A DNA stretch of 64,000 bases from positions 5,804,001 to 5,868,000 of the forward strand of contig NZ_CP018870.1 in the NCBI RefSeq assembly GCF_001941845.1, read 5' to 3'. The notes beneath the pieces are model-generated. The model was not told the origin of the DNA, ran no database searches, and was given only the letters and a program-made list of their open reading frames with translations. A program made the translations under genes and the position numbers. The DNA comes from Streptomyces sp. TN58 (GTDB taxonomy: Bacteria > Actinomycetota > Actinomycetes > Streptomycetales > Streptomycetaceae). Positions within the stretch are counted from its first letter, which is position 1. Each line of letters opens with the position of its first letter. This document shows, in pieces, positions 36,127-44,241 of the stretch.

Positions 36127-36302
36127 ATCTCGTCCCCTCCCGCTGAGTTCGTCCCGACGCCCCGGGACAGCAGCCCGAGGTACTTCAGCTGGAAGGCCCG
36201 GTTGCAGGCCCGGCATTCCCACGCGCCGTGACCCGTCTCGTGGGGGAACAGGTCCTCGTCGCCGCAGTACGGGCAGTAGAACGGGGCGGCTCGCTCGCTC
36301 AC
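36123..36302 (-). CDS. 59-aa zinc-ribbon protein of the sulfur operon
   Basis: This short gene starts with GTG overlapping the sulfite-reductase stop (GTGA) and stops inside the cysH ATG (ATGA). The product has FYCPYCGDEDLFPH and WECRACNRAFQLKYLGL, two Cys pairs that should bind zinc, and an IDEM-like short tail. The overlap on both sides strongly indicates a translated gene. From memory the same small gene sits between these two genes in S. coelicolor. A role as sulfite-reductase or APS-reductase partner is inference. Confidence 0.8.
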   Translation of the reverse strand: MSERAAPFYCPYCGDEDLFPHETGHGAWECRACNRAFQLKYLGLLSRGVGTNSAGGDEI

Positions 36303-38005
36303 GAGAGGCTCTTCTCGTCCGCGCGGGCGACCCAGGCCGCGAAGCGCTCGCCGTCCTCGCGCTGCTCCTCGTAGCTCTTGACGACCCGCTCGACGTAGTC
36401 GGGCAGACCGGCCGAGGTGACCTTGAGGCCGCGGACCTTGCGGCCGAAGCCGGCCTCCAGGCCGAGGGCGCCGCCCAGGTGGACCTGGTAGCCCTCCACC
36501 TGGTTGCCGTCGTCGTCCAGGACCAGCTGCCCCTTGAGACCGATGTCCGCCACCTGGATACGGGCGCAGGCGTTCGGGCAGCCGTTGATGTTGATGGTGA
36601 TCGGCTCGGCGAAGTCCGGCAGGTGGCGCTCCAGCTCGTCGATGAGCGACGCGCCGCGCGCCTTGGTCTCGACGATGGCCAGCTTGCAGAACTCGATGCC
36701 GGTGCAGGCCATCGTGCCGCGGCGGAACGGGGACGGCTTGACCCGCAGGTCCAGGGCCTCCAGCGCCTCGACGACCGAGTCGACCTGGCCGGCCTCGATG
36801 TCGAGCACGATCATCTTCTGTTCGGCGGTGGTGCGCAGACGGCCGGAGCCGTGCTGCTCGGCGATGTCGGCGATCTTCGTCAGGGTGGCGCCGTCCACGC
36901 GGCCCACGCGCGGCGCGAAGCCGACGTAGAACCGGCCGTCCTGCTGCTGGTGGACGCCGACGTGGTCCCGCCACTGGCCGGAGGGCTGCTCGGGCGCCGG
37001 GCCGTCGGTCAGCTTCCGCTTCAGGTACTCGTCCTCCAGGACCTGGCGGAACTTCGCCGCGCCCCAGTCGGCGACGAGGAACTTCAGGCGGGCGCGGGTG
37101 CGCAGCCGGCGGTAGCCGTAGTCGCGGAAGATCGAGATGACGCCCTCGTACACGTCCGGGACCTCGTCCAGCGAGACCCAGGTGCCCAGGCGCACACCGA
37201 GCTTGGGGTTGGTGGACAGGCCGCCGCCGACCCAGACGTCGAAGCCGGGACCGTGCTCGGGGTGGTTCACGCCGACGAACGCGACGTCGTTGATCTCGTG
37301 TGCCACGTCGAGCAGCGGCGAGCCGGAGATCGCGGACTTGAACTTGCGGGGCAGGTTGGAGAAGTCCTTGTTGCCCACGATGCGGCGGTAGATCTCCTCG
37401 ATGGCGGGGGTGCCGTCGATGATCTCGTCCTGCGCGATGCCGGCGACGGGCGAACCGAGGATGACGCGGGGCGTGTCACCGCAGGCCTCGGTGGTGGACA
37501 GGCCGACGGCCTCCAGCCGGCGCCAGATCTCCGGGACGTCCTCGATCCGGATCCAGTGGTACTGCACGTTCTGGCGGTCGGTGAGGTCGGCGGTGCCGCG
37601 GGCGAACTCCTCGGAGATCTCGCCGATGACGCGCAGCTGCTCGGTGGTCAGCCGACCGCCGTCGATGCGCACGCGCAGCATGAAGTACTTGTCGTCCAGC
37701 TCCTCCGGCTCCAGGATCGCGGTCTTGCCGCCGTCGATCCCGGGCTTGCGCTGGGTGTAGAGGCCCCACCAGCGCATACGGCCGCGCAGGTCGTTGGGGT
37801 CGATGGAGTCGAAGCCCCGGTGGGCGTAGATCGTCTCAATGCGTGTCCGCACATTGAGACCGTCGTCGTCCTTCTTGAACTGCTCGTTGCCGTTGAGGGG
37901 CGTGTGGTGTCCGACGGCCCACTGACCCTCGCCGCGGTGACGGCCGGTCTTGCGGCGCGCGGCGGCTGCGGGTGCTGCTGCGGGCGTTTCGGGGGTGGCG
38001 GCCAT
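36299..38005 (-). CDS. sir: Sulfite reductase (ferredoxin), sirohaem type
   Basis: The 568-residue protein reduces sulfite to sulfide with six electrons, probably from ferredoxin. It carries the nitrite/sulfite-reductase repeats and the coupled [4Fe-4S]-sirohaem signature: ACTGIEFCKLA and NINGCPNACARIQ (C-x5-C ... C-x3-C). The N-terminal 30 residues are an Ala/Pro-rich, basic extension. AAGGACG precedes the ATG. A leader peptide lies 218 nt upstream and probably controls the whole operon. It could be mistaken for a nitrite reductase, but the operon settles the role. Confidence 0.94.
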   Translation of the reverse strand: MAATPETPAAAPAAAARRKTGRHRGEGQWAVGHHTPLNGNEQFKKDDDGLNVRTRIETIYAHRGFDSIDPNDLRGRMRWWGLYTQRKPGIDGGKTAILEPEELDDKYFMLRVRIDGGRLTTEQLRVIGEISEEFARGTADLTDRQNVQYHWIRIEDVPEIWRRLEAVGLSTTEACGDTPRVILGSPVAGIAQDEIIDGTPAIEEIYRRIVGNKDFSNLPRKFKSAISGSPLLDVAHEINDVAFVGVNHPEHGPGFDVWVGGGLSTNPKLGVRLGTWVSLDEVPDVYEGVISIFRDYGYRRLRTRARLKFLVADWGAAKFRQVLEDEYLKRKLTDGPAPEQPSGQWRDHVGVHQQQDGRFYVGFAPRVGRVDGATLTKIADIAEQHGSGRLRTTAEQKMIVLDIEAGQVDSVVEALEALDLRVKPSPFRRGTMACTGIEFCKLAIVETKARGASLIDELERHLPDFAEPITININGCPNACARIQVADIGLKGQLVLDDDGNQVEGYQVHLGGALGLEAGFGRKVRGLKVTSAGLPDYVERVVKSYEEQREDGERFAAWVARADEKSLS

Positions 38006-38223
38006 GGCGGTACGTCCTTCTTGGGCGGCTCAGGGCAGGGGCGGGTGAAGCGGGTGGGGTTGGCGTGACCCCTGGACGCTGAGCGGGTGCGGCTGATTGC
38101 CCGCGCCTTGGCCGGGGTTACCGGCGGACAGGGCGGTGTTCGGCCTTCAGGGGACTGCGATGATCGACACTTCCACGGCGACGATGCCGGGATTGCGGCG
38201 ATGTGCGGCGGTTGCTGGTTCCG
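38006..38223 (-). promoter_or_regulatory. Leader region between the cysteine uORF and sulfite reductase
   Basis: These 218 nt separate the leader peptide stop from the sulfite reductase ATG. They contain small hairpins, for example GCCGG-TAACC-CCGGC, and end in AAGGACG-N6-ATG. Attenuation depending on translation of the uORF is the expected use; the exact terminator/antiterminator pair is not obvious by eye. Confidence 0.4.
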
Positions 38224-38307
38224 TCAGCACGCCGGACAGATGGCGCTGGACATGCGGCCGAGGTCGACGTGCCGCCGACTCACCAAGGCAATTCCAGCTC
38301 CATTCAT
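38224..38307 (-). CDS. 27-aa cysteine-responsive leader peptide
   Basis: The frame reads M-NGAGIAL-VSRRHVDLGRMSSAICPAC-stop. The RRHVDLGRMSSAIC core and the closing Cys-x2-Cys match the actinobacterial putative leader peptides found ahead of sulfur genes. Ribosome stalling on the terminal Cys codons when cysteinyl-tRNA is low should let transcription or translation reach the operon. No clear ribosome-binding site is seen. Polycysteine uORFs that act this way are known in mycobacteria; here the role is inferred from sequence and position. Confidence 0.8.
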   Translation of the reverse strand: MNGAGIALVSRRHVDLGRMSSAICPAC

Positions 38308-38543
38308 GGCGGAAGCGTGGCATGGGGCGATTGGAGGAGTCCACTACTGTCCACGATTCGGACGAACTGGTCTCACGTCCCGAGACGGCGTGACGGGGGT
38401 CACGTACGGAAACCCCCGAGCGGGGCGCGCCGTTCCACAGCCGGGGCGCGGCCCCCCTTCCCCGGCTGCGGCCCGGTGCCCGCGCCTCACTCGCCGGCGG
38501 GGCTGGGTTCGGGGCGCCGGCCCCGTTCCCGGGTCTGCGGCCG

Positions 38544-38936
38544 GGTGGCCGCGCCTCAATCGCCGGCGGGGCTTGGGGGTGGTGCCCCTGATCGGGAGCG
38601 ATATGGGTGGGGTGGTGCCCCTCCGGGGGCTCTCCTCGGTTCGGCGCGTTCCGCACTTCTCGGTCGTACCCGGTGGTTGCGCCTCGGCCTGCGGGGAGCC
38701 CCCGGAGTGTCCCCACCCCACGGCCCGGACGCCGGGCGGGGCGGCCGGGGTGGGGGTGTGGGGACGGTGGGGGGTGTCCCCGCAGGACGAGCGCGCACCG
38801 CCGGGTATGGCCGAGAGGTGCGGCACCGCGCGAGCCGAGGAGACACCCCCCGGCGGCCCCGCACCCCCACCCCCCACAACCGACCCCGGTCGGGGGCACC
38901 AGACCCAGCCCCGCCGGCGATTGAGGCGCGGCCACC
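38544..38936. repeat. ~390-bp interrupted palindrome
   Basis: The outer 30 nt (38544-38573) and their exact reverse complement (38907-38936) are identical. Further pairs share the same centre near 38740: TCTCCTCGG (38631-38639) with CCGAGGAGA (38835-38843), CGCACTTCTCGG with CCGAGAGGTGCG, and GCCTGCGGGG with CCCCGCAGGA. Only a GC-rich core separates the arms. It can form a very large cruciform or RNA hairpin. Together with 38308-38543 it fills the 880-bp gap between the leader peptide and the acetyltransferase gene. Confidence 0.75.
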
Positions 38937-39156
38937 GGCCCGCAGCCGGAGGGCAGGGGCAGCGCCCCAGCGACCGGCCCCGGTCGGGGGGCACCAGACC
39001 CAGCCCGCCGGCGTTTGAGGCGCGGCCACCGGCCCGCAGCCGGGGAACAGGGGCAGCGCCCCAGCGACCGGCCCCGGCCGGGGGGCACCAGACCCAGCCC
39101 GCCGGCGCTTGAGGCGCGGCCACCGGCCCGCAGCCGGAGGGCAGGGACACCGCCCC
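38881..39156. repeat. Three tandem 94-bp repeats
   Basis: The TTGAGGCGCGGCCACC core recurs at 38921, 39015 and 39109, exactly 94 nt apart. Each unit reads roughly CGACCGGCCCCGGTCGGGGG, GCACCAGACCCAGCC, GCCGGCGNTTGAGGCGCGG, then CCACCGGCCCGCAGCCGG. Two more cores in the opposite orientation are at 38481 and 38551. The same core occurs in the cluster near 58.3 kb. No gene is credible here. Confidence 0.8.
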
Positions 39157-39187
39157 GCACGGGAATCCGCAGACCGCGCCGGAGGCG

Positions 39188-39751
39188 TCACGCTCCGGGC
39201 CAGGGCCCCGGCGTCGGAGCCTCCGCCTTCTCCTCCGTCTCCGTCCGGAAGACCTTGAAGCCCCGCCGCTGGTAGTTCGCCATCGCCGTCGGCCCGTCCT
39301 GGCTGCAGGTGTGCACCCACACCCGGCGGGTCGGCTCGCGGTCCGGCCAGCGCGCCGCGAGGTCCCACGCCCGTTCGACGCCGACGGTCAGCAGGTGCCC
39401 CCCGATGCGGCGGCCGCGGAAGTCCGGCAGCAGGCCGAAGTACATGATCTCCACCACGCCGTCTTCCTGCGGGTCGAGCTCCACGTACCCCGCCGGCGTG
39501 CCGCGGTCGTACGCCACCCACGTCTCCACCCCCGGCCGGTCGAGCTGCTCCACCCACTGCGCGCGGGTCAGGGACAGCCGGTCCGTCCAGTGGATGTCGC
39601 CGCCCACCGACGCGTACAGGAAGCGGCTGAACTCGGGGGACGGCACCTCCGACCGCACGATGGATATCTCCGGGCCCGCCGGAGCCGCCGGGACGAGGTC
39701 CGCGGGAGAGGTCATCTCCAGCGACCAGGTGGTGAGAGTGATGGTGCTCAT
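39188..39751 (-). CDS. GNAT family N-acetyltransferase
   Basis: The 187-residue protein has a GNAT core: ETWVAYDRGTPAGYVELDP, VEIMYFGLLPDFRGRRIGGH with the acetyl-CoA loop, and a C-terminal ANYQRRGFKVFRTET. The substrate is unknown. The ATG at 39751 lies 5 nt from the stop of the GAF-regulator gene, so both are probably one transcript. Confidence 0.85.
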   Translation of the reverse strand: MSTITLTTWSLEMTSPADLVPAAPAGPEISIVRSEVPSPEFSRFLYASVGGDIHWTDRLSLTRAQWVEQLDRPGVETWVAYDRGTPAGYVELDPQEDGVVEIMYFGLLPDFRGRRIGGHLLTVGVERAWDLAARWPDREPTRRVWVHTCSQDGPTAMANYQRRGFKVFRTETEEKAEAPTPGPWPGA

Positions 39752-39756
39752 GCAGC

Positions 39757-41067
39757 TCAGGGAACCATGCCGGGCCCCGTCCGGCCCAGGCGGGCCCGGA
39801 CCACCGCCGGGGCCGTGGAGTGCGGGAGCAGCGCGGCCGGGTCCTCGGGGCGGATCAGCTCCACCTCCACGTCCTCCGCGAAGCGGTACGGCCGGTGGGC
39901 CAGGACGCCCGCGAGGTGGCGCCGTACCCGCGACAGCTCCGCCCGGACCGTCACCGTACGGCCCGGGTCGCCGAACACCTCCGCCGACAGCTCGGCCGCC
40001 GAACGCCCCCGCGGGCTCTCCGCCAGCAGGAACAGCAGCTCGGCATGGCGCGGGCTCAGCTCCTGCGACCAGCTCCCGGACGACCCGTACACCGTCGCCG
40101 ACCAGGAACCCGCCCGGCTGAGGTCCAGGACGACACGGGTCGCCGCCGTGCCCGTACGGTCCTGCGCGACCCGCAGCAGCCAGCCGCCGGGCAGCGGCTC
40201 CGCCATGCAGTCGCCGAGCTGCGGCACCCACACCCGGCCCGGCGCGAAGCCCTTCGGCAGCGGGATCCGCTCCGCCGGCGCCAGCCCCGTCACCGCCGCC
40301 GTCCAGCCGTGCGGATCCACGGCCAGCGCCCGTCCCGGCAGCCGGGCCAGCAGCGGCGCAGCCACCGCCCGCAGCCGCTCCAGGGACTCCAGGTGCCGGA
40401 TCCGCAGCTCCCGTTCCGCGAGCCGGGCCACCGAGCTCACCCAGGCCAGCGTCGCCGGATGCATGGTGGCCAGCGGCCCGCTGACGTCGACCACCCCAAG
40501 CAGCCGCCCGTCCCGCGGGTCCCGCACGGGAGCCCCCGCGCACGTCCAGTCGTGGTGGCTGGAGACGAAGTGCTCCGCCGAGAACACCTGGACGGGCCGC
40601 CGGGCCACCAGGGCGGTCCCGACGCCGTTCGTGCCGACCACGGCCTCGTCCCAGTCCGCCCCGACCGCGAAACCCAGCCGGTCCGCCTTGCGCAGGATGG
40701 ACGTGTGGCCCTCCCGCCACAGCAGCCGCCCGTCCGCGTCCGCGACGACCATGATGTGCAGCGCCCCGTCCAGCGCGGGCAGCAGGCCCTCCCGCAGTAC
40801 GGGAAGGACCTCCCGCAGCGGGGAGACGTGCCGCCGCTCCTCCGTCTCGGCGGCCGACAGCATCCTTGAGCGCGCGTCCCGGTCCGGGTGCACCCCGCCG
40901 GCCAGCATCCGCCGCCAGGACTCCGCGATCTCCGGCCGGGGCGCGGCCGGCGGGCGGTCGCCCGCCAGCGCGGCCGCCCGCACCCCCTTGAGGAGGCGCG
41001 TGGCCTCCCGCGGGTGCATGGCCGAGATGCGTGCCACATCGACCGTGATGCCTGTGGTGTCGGCCAC
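39757..41067 (-). CDS. GAF-domain transcriptional regulator
   Basis: The 436-residue protein resembles the N-terminal sensor half of AcoR-type activators: an opening helical part (EIAESWRRML), a GAF domain (LHIMVVADADGRLLW to LLGVVDVSGPLATMH) with TNGVGTALV, and instead of the sigma-54 AAA+ domain a C-terminal winged helix (LSPRHAELLFLLAESPRGRS, AAELSAEVFG, VTVRAELSRVRRHLAG). Such shortened activators are common in Streptomyces, often beside aldehyde or alcohol dehydrogenases. GTG 41067 follows GGGGAGG. A palindrome 124 nt upstream may be its operator. Confidence 0.83.
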   Translation of the reverse strand: MADTTGITVDVARISAMHPREATRLLKGVRAAALAGDRPPAAPRPEIAESWRRMLAGGVHPDRDARSRMLSAAETEERRHVSPLREVLPVLREGLLPALDGALHIMVVADADGRLLWREGHTSILRKADRLGFAVGADWDEAVVGTNGVGTALVARRPVQVFSAEHFVSSHHDWTCAGAPVRDPRDGRLLGVVDVSGPLATMHPATLAWVSSVARLAERELRIRHLESLERLRAVAAPLLARLPGRALAVDPHGWTAAVTGLAPAERIPLPKGFAPGRVWVPQLGDCMAEPLPGGWLLRVAQDRTGTAATRVVLDLSRAGSWSATVYGSSGSWSQELSPRHAELLFLLAESPRGRSAAELSAEVFGDPGRTVTVRAELSRVRRHLAGVLAHRPYRFAEDVEVELIRPEDPAALLPHSTAPAVVRARLGRTGPGMVP

Positions 41068-41190
41068 CGGAACCTCCCCGTGCGAACAGGACGTACGACG
41101 CCGGCCGCCCGGCGCTTCCCCAGGTGCCGGTCGGCGGCTGCCTCGGACCGCTGCCCCCGGCACCCCCGACGAGCGGCTGCCGAGTCACAG

Positions 41191-41208
41191 GTTGCAACGG
41201 TATGCAAC
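41191..41208. promoter_or_regulatory. Candidate operator GTTGCA-N6-TGCAAC
   Basis: GTTGCA-ACGGTA-TGCAAC is a perfect 6-bp inverted repeat about 124 nt upstream of the GAF-regulator start. A palindrome of this size and distance suits an upstream activator site, probably for the regulator itself. The binding protein is inferred. Confidence 0.45.
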
Positions 41209-41290
41209 TCTCGCCAAGTCCCGGCCGCCCGACCGAAAATGTCCGGACGTCGCCCGAGCGGCGTGACAGCTCCTCCTCGGGGCTTCGGAT

Positions 41291-41326
41291 CAGAGGTGGT
41301 GCCGAGTCGGCGCGGCGCCACCTCTG
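41291..41326 (-). terminator. Hairpin terminator after the AidB-like gene
   Basis: CAGAGGTGG and CCACCTCTG form a perfect 9-bp stem, extended inward by GCC/GGC after one unpaired base per side. It lies 75-110 nt past the stop of the minus-strand gene at 41400-43043. Confidence 0.5.
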
Positions 41327-41399
41327 CGCCGGTCGACGGGCCCGGATCCAGGCTCGGAGCGGTTTGGGGACCGCAGGGGAGTCCGACGGGGGCTCCTCC

Positions 41400-43043
41400 C
41401 TAGCCCGCGATCCGCGCCCGTTCCACGACCGCGCGCAGATCCAGCGTGTGCGGCAGCGTGCCGAACGCCGCACCCCGGTCACCGCCCAGACGCGAGGCGC
41501 AGAAGGCGTCCGAGACCTCGGGCGGAGCCCACCGGACCAGCAGTGACCCCTGCAGTACCAGGGCCATGCGCTCCACCACCCGGCGGGCCCGGGCCTCGAT
41601 CCCCTCCAGATCGGCGAGATCCGTCAGCAGGTCCTTGACGGCCGCGTCCAGCCGGTGGTCGGCGCCCCGGGCCAGGCCCACCTCCTGGAGGAAGGCGTTC
41701 AGCGCCTGCGGCTCCCGCTGGAGGGCGCGCAGTGCGTCCAGGGCCTGGACGTTGCCCGAGCCCTCCCAGATGGAGTTGAGCGGGGATTCGCGCAGCAGTC
41801 TCGGCAGCCCGGACTCCTCGACGTAGCCGTTGCCGCCCAGACACTCCAGCGCCTCGGCGACCATCGGCGTACAGCGCTTGGTCACCCAGTACTTGGCGGC
41901 GGGCACGGCCAGGCGCAGGAAGGCCTTCTCCTGCTCGGTCCCGGCGTCGTACGCCGCGGCCAGGCGCAGCGTCAGGGTGGTGGCGGCCTCCGACTCCAGG
42001 GCGAGGTCCGCGAGCACGTTGCGCATCAGCGGCTGGTCGATGAGCGGCGCTCCGAAAGCGGAGCGGTGCTCCGTGTGGTGCACCGCCTGCGTCAGCGCCT
42101 GCCGCATCAGGGCGGCCGAGCCGATGACGCAGTCCAGCCGGGTCGCCGCGACCATCTCGATGATGGTCCGCACTCCGCGGCCCTCCTCGCCGACCCGCCG
42201 GGCCCACGTCCCGTCGAACTCGACCTCGCTCGACGCGTTCGACTTGTTGCCCAGCTTGTCTTTCAGCCGCTGGATCGCGAACACGTTGCGCGTGCCGTCC
42301 TCCAGCACCCGGGGCACCAGGAAGCAGGTCAGACCTCCCGGTGCCTGCGCCAGCACCAGGAAGCCGTCGCACATCGGCGCCGAGCAGAACCACTTGTGCC
42401 CGGTCAGCACATACTCGCCGGACGCGTCCAGCGGCACCGCCGCCGTCGTGTTGGCCCGTACGTCGCTGCCGCCCTGCTTCTCCGTCATCCCCATGCCGAA
42501 GAGCACGCCGGCCTTCCGCGACGCCGGCCGCAGCCCCTCCTCGTACACGTGCGAGGTCAGCCGCGGCTCCCACTCGGCGGCGATCGCCGGATCGGCCCGC
42601 AGGGCCGGCACGGCCGCGTGCGTCATCGAGACCGGGCAGCCGTGGCCCGCCTCGGCCTGCGACCACAGGAAGAAGCCGGCGGCCCGGCGCAGGTGCCCGG
42701 CCGGCCGCCCCCAGGCGTCGGTCAGCCCCGACGACACCGCGTGCCCGAGCAGCCGGTGCCAGGCCGGGTGGAACTCCACCTCGTCGATCCGGTTCCCGTA
42801 CCGGTCGTGAGTACGCAGTTTCGGAGGGTTGTCGTTCGCCTGCGCGCCCCATTCCTGGGCTTGCGCGGAACCCGCCGCGCGCCCGAGGTCCGTGAGCTCT
42901 TCCCGTACCTCGCCGAGGAGTTCGGGATCCGCGGTCGCCAGGTGCCGCTCGACGCCCTCGGTGAGGGCCCGGTCGCCGGTGTAGACGTCGTAGCCCACCA
43001 GGGGCGGAGCCTGGTTGCTGACTGTGTGGGTGGTGGCTGCCAT
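41400..43043 (-). CDS. AidB-type acyl-CoA dehydrogenase
   Basis: The 547-residue flavoprotein follows E. coli AidB more than short acyl-CoA dehydrogenases. It has the long N-terminal domain (NQAPPLVGYDVYTGDRAL), FGMGMTEKQGGSDVRANTT, GHKWFCSAPMCDGFLVLAQA, NKSNASSEVEFDGTWARRVG and LNSIWEGSGNVQALDALRAL with the likely catalytic Glu. AidB binds DNA and is linked to alkylation protection; whether this one acts on acyl-CoA is unknown. The ATG at 43043 is 18 nt from the divergent membrane-protein start. Confidence 0.88.
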   Translation of the reverse strand: MAATTHTVSNQAPPLVGYDVYTGDRALTEGVERHLATADPELLGEVREELTDLGRAAGSAQAQEWGAQANDNPPKLRTHDRYGNRIDEVEFHPAWHRLLGHAVSSGLTDAWGRPAGHLRRAAGFFLWSQAEAGHGCPVSMTHAAVPALRADPAIAAEWEPRLTSHVYEEGLRPASRKAGVLFGMGMTEKQGGSDVRANTTAAVPLDASGEYVLTGHKWFCSAPMCDGFLVLAQAPGGLTCFLVPRVLEDGTRNVFAIQRLKDKLGNKSNASSEVEFDGTWARRVGEEGRGVRTIIEMVAATRLDCVIGSAALMRQALTQAVHHTEHRSAFGAPLIDQPLMRNVLADLALESEAATTLTLRLAAAYDAGTEQEKAFLRLAVPAAKYWVTKRCTPMVAEALECLGGNGYVEESGLPRLLRESPLNSIWEGSGNVQALDALRALQREPQALNAFLQEVGLARGADHRLDAAVKDLLTDLADLEGIEARARRVVERMALVLQGSLLVRWAPPEVSDAFCASRLGGDRGAAFGTLPHTLDLRAVVERARIAG

Positions 43044-43060
43044 GCGGATACCGTAAGGAC

Positions 43061-44176
43061 GTGCAGCCAGCAAAAGAAACACCCGAGCGGATCCCAGGAC
43101 GGCTCCACCGGGCCCGCGCCCTCTACCGCAACGTCTCGAAGCGGAAGATGGGCTGGCTGCTGCTGAAGGACACCGTCAACTCGTGCATCGAGTACCGCAT
43201 CCTCGGGCTCGCGGCCGAGGCGGCGTTCTTCACGCTGCTCTCGCTCCCCCCGCTCTTCCTGGGCCTGCTGGGCCTGCTCGGCTACGTCGACGGGTGGACG
43301 GACACCCGTACCGTCGAGAGCATCGAGGAGAACATCCTGCGCGCGGTCGGCACGGTCCTGTCCGACCGCGGCGTCAACGACATCGCCAGACCCCTCCTGG
43401 ACGACGTCACCCGCAGCGGTCGGCCCGACCTGATCTCGCTCGGTTTCGCCTTCGCCCTGTGGTCGGGATCCCGCGCCGTCAACGTCTTCATCGACACCAT
43501 CACCGTGATGTACGGCCTTGACGGCCACCGCGGCATCGTCAAGACCCGGCTCCTGGCCTTCCTCCTCTACGTCATCGCCCTGCTGATCGGCGCGATCGTG
43601 CTGCCGCTGATGGTGGTCGGCCCCGACGCCGTCGTCAGACTCGTGCCGTGGAGCACCGAGGTGATCGCGGTCCTGTACTGGCCGACCGTGACCCTGCTGT
43701 CCATCGCCTTCCTGACGACGCTCTACCACGTGTCCGTACCGGTGCGCTCGCCCTGGATCGAGGACGTGCCGGGCGCGCTGGTGGCGCTGGCGATGTGGGT
43801 GCTCGGCTCGTTCCTGCTGCGGATCTACCTCACGAACACCGTGGAGGGCCCGACCATCTACGGCTCCCTGGCCGCGCCCGTCGCCGTCCTGCTCTGGATC
43901 GGCATCTCGGCCTTCGCCGTGCTCGTCGGCGCGGCCGTCAACGCCGCCATCGACCGCGTCTGGCCGTCGGTGGCCACGGCGGCGGCGCGCGAGGCGAACG
44001 AGCGGCTCCGGGAGGCGGAGGCCGCGCAGCTGGTCGCCCGGGCGGCAGCCTGGCGGGCCATGGCGGAGGGCGAGTCGGAGGACGACGAGGACGAGGGCAT
44101 GCCGTCGGAGTTCCCGGAACGCTGGTCGAAGTTCCTGCCGCCGGAGGACTACCACTCACGCCTGCGCAAGCACTGA
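43061..44176 (+). CDS. YihY/BrkB family membrane protein
   Basis: The 371-residue protein has about six hydrophobic helices and the YihY/virulence-factor BrkB pattern: GLAAEAAFFTLLSLPPLFLG, the central LWSGSRAVNVFIDTITVMYG, and GSFLLRIYLTNTVEGPTIYG followed by AVLLWIGISAFAVLVGAAVN. The C-terminal tail is charged (EGESEDDEDEG). Its function is unsettled; RNase BN was once wrongly assigned to this family. The GTG at 43061 has AAGGA only 2 nt away, so the start may be a later codon. Confidence 0.85.
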   Translation: MQPAKETPERIPGRLHRARALYRNVSKRKMGWLLLKDTVNSCIEYRILGLAAEAAFFTLLSLPPLFLGLLGLLGYVDGWTDTRTVESIEENILRAVGTVLSDRGVNDIARPLLDDVTRSGRPDLISLGFAFALWSGSRAVNVFIDTITVMYGLDGHRGIVKTRLLAFLLYVIALLIGAIVLPLMVVGPDAVVRLVPWSTEVIAVLYWPTVTLLSIAFLTTLYHVSVPVRSPWIEDVPGALVALAMWVLGSFLLRIYLTNTVEGPTIYGSLAAPVAVLLWIGISAFAVLVGAAVNAAIDRVWPSVATAAAREANERLREAEAAQLVARAAAWRAMAEGESEDDEDEGMPSEFPERWSKFLPPEDYHSRLRKH

Positions 44177-44241
44177 CCGCCGGCCCGCCGGCCCGCCGGC
44201 CCGCCGGCCCGCCGTGCCGCCGGGGCGCATAGGCTTCCGGC

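Larger units (their letters stand above)
41068..41399. other. 332-bp intergenic region with operator and terminator
   Basis: This gap separates the GAF-regulator start from the end of the AidB-like gene. It holds the GTTGCA-N6-TGCAAC palindrome and the CAGAGGTGG hairpin, listed separately. Nothing that looks coding was found in it. Confidence 0.6.

Noticed and set aside
38087..39112. Plus-strand 341-codon frame over the cys leader region and repeats
   Set aside because: It crosses the palindrome and repeats and encodes repeating Pro/Ala/Gly-rich text with no domain.
38881..39156. Possible CRISPR-like array
   Set aside because: The units are contiguous 94-bp copies with no unique spacers, and no cas gene is near.
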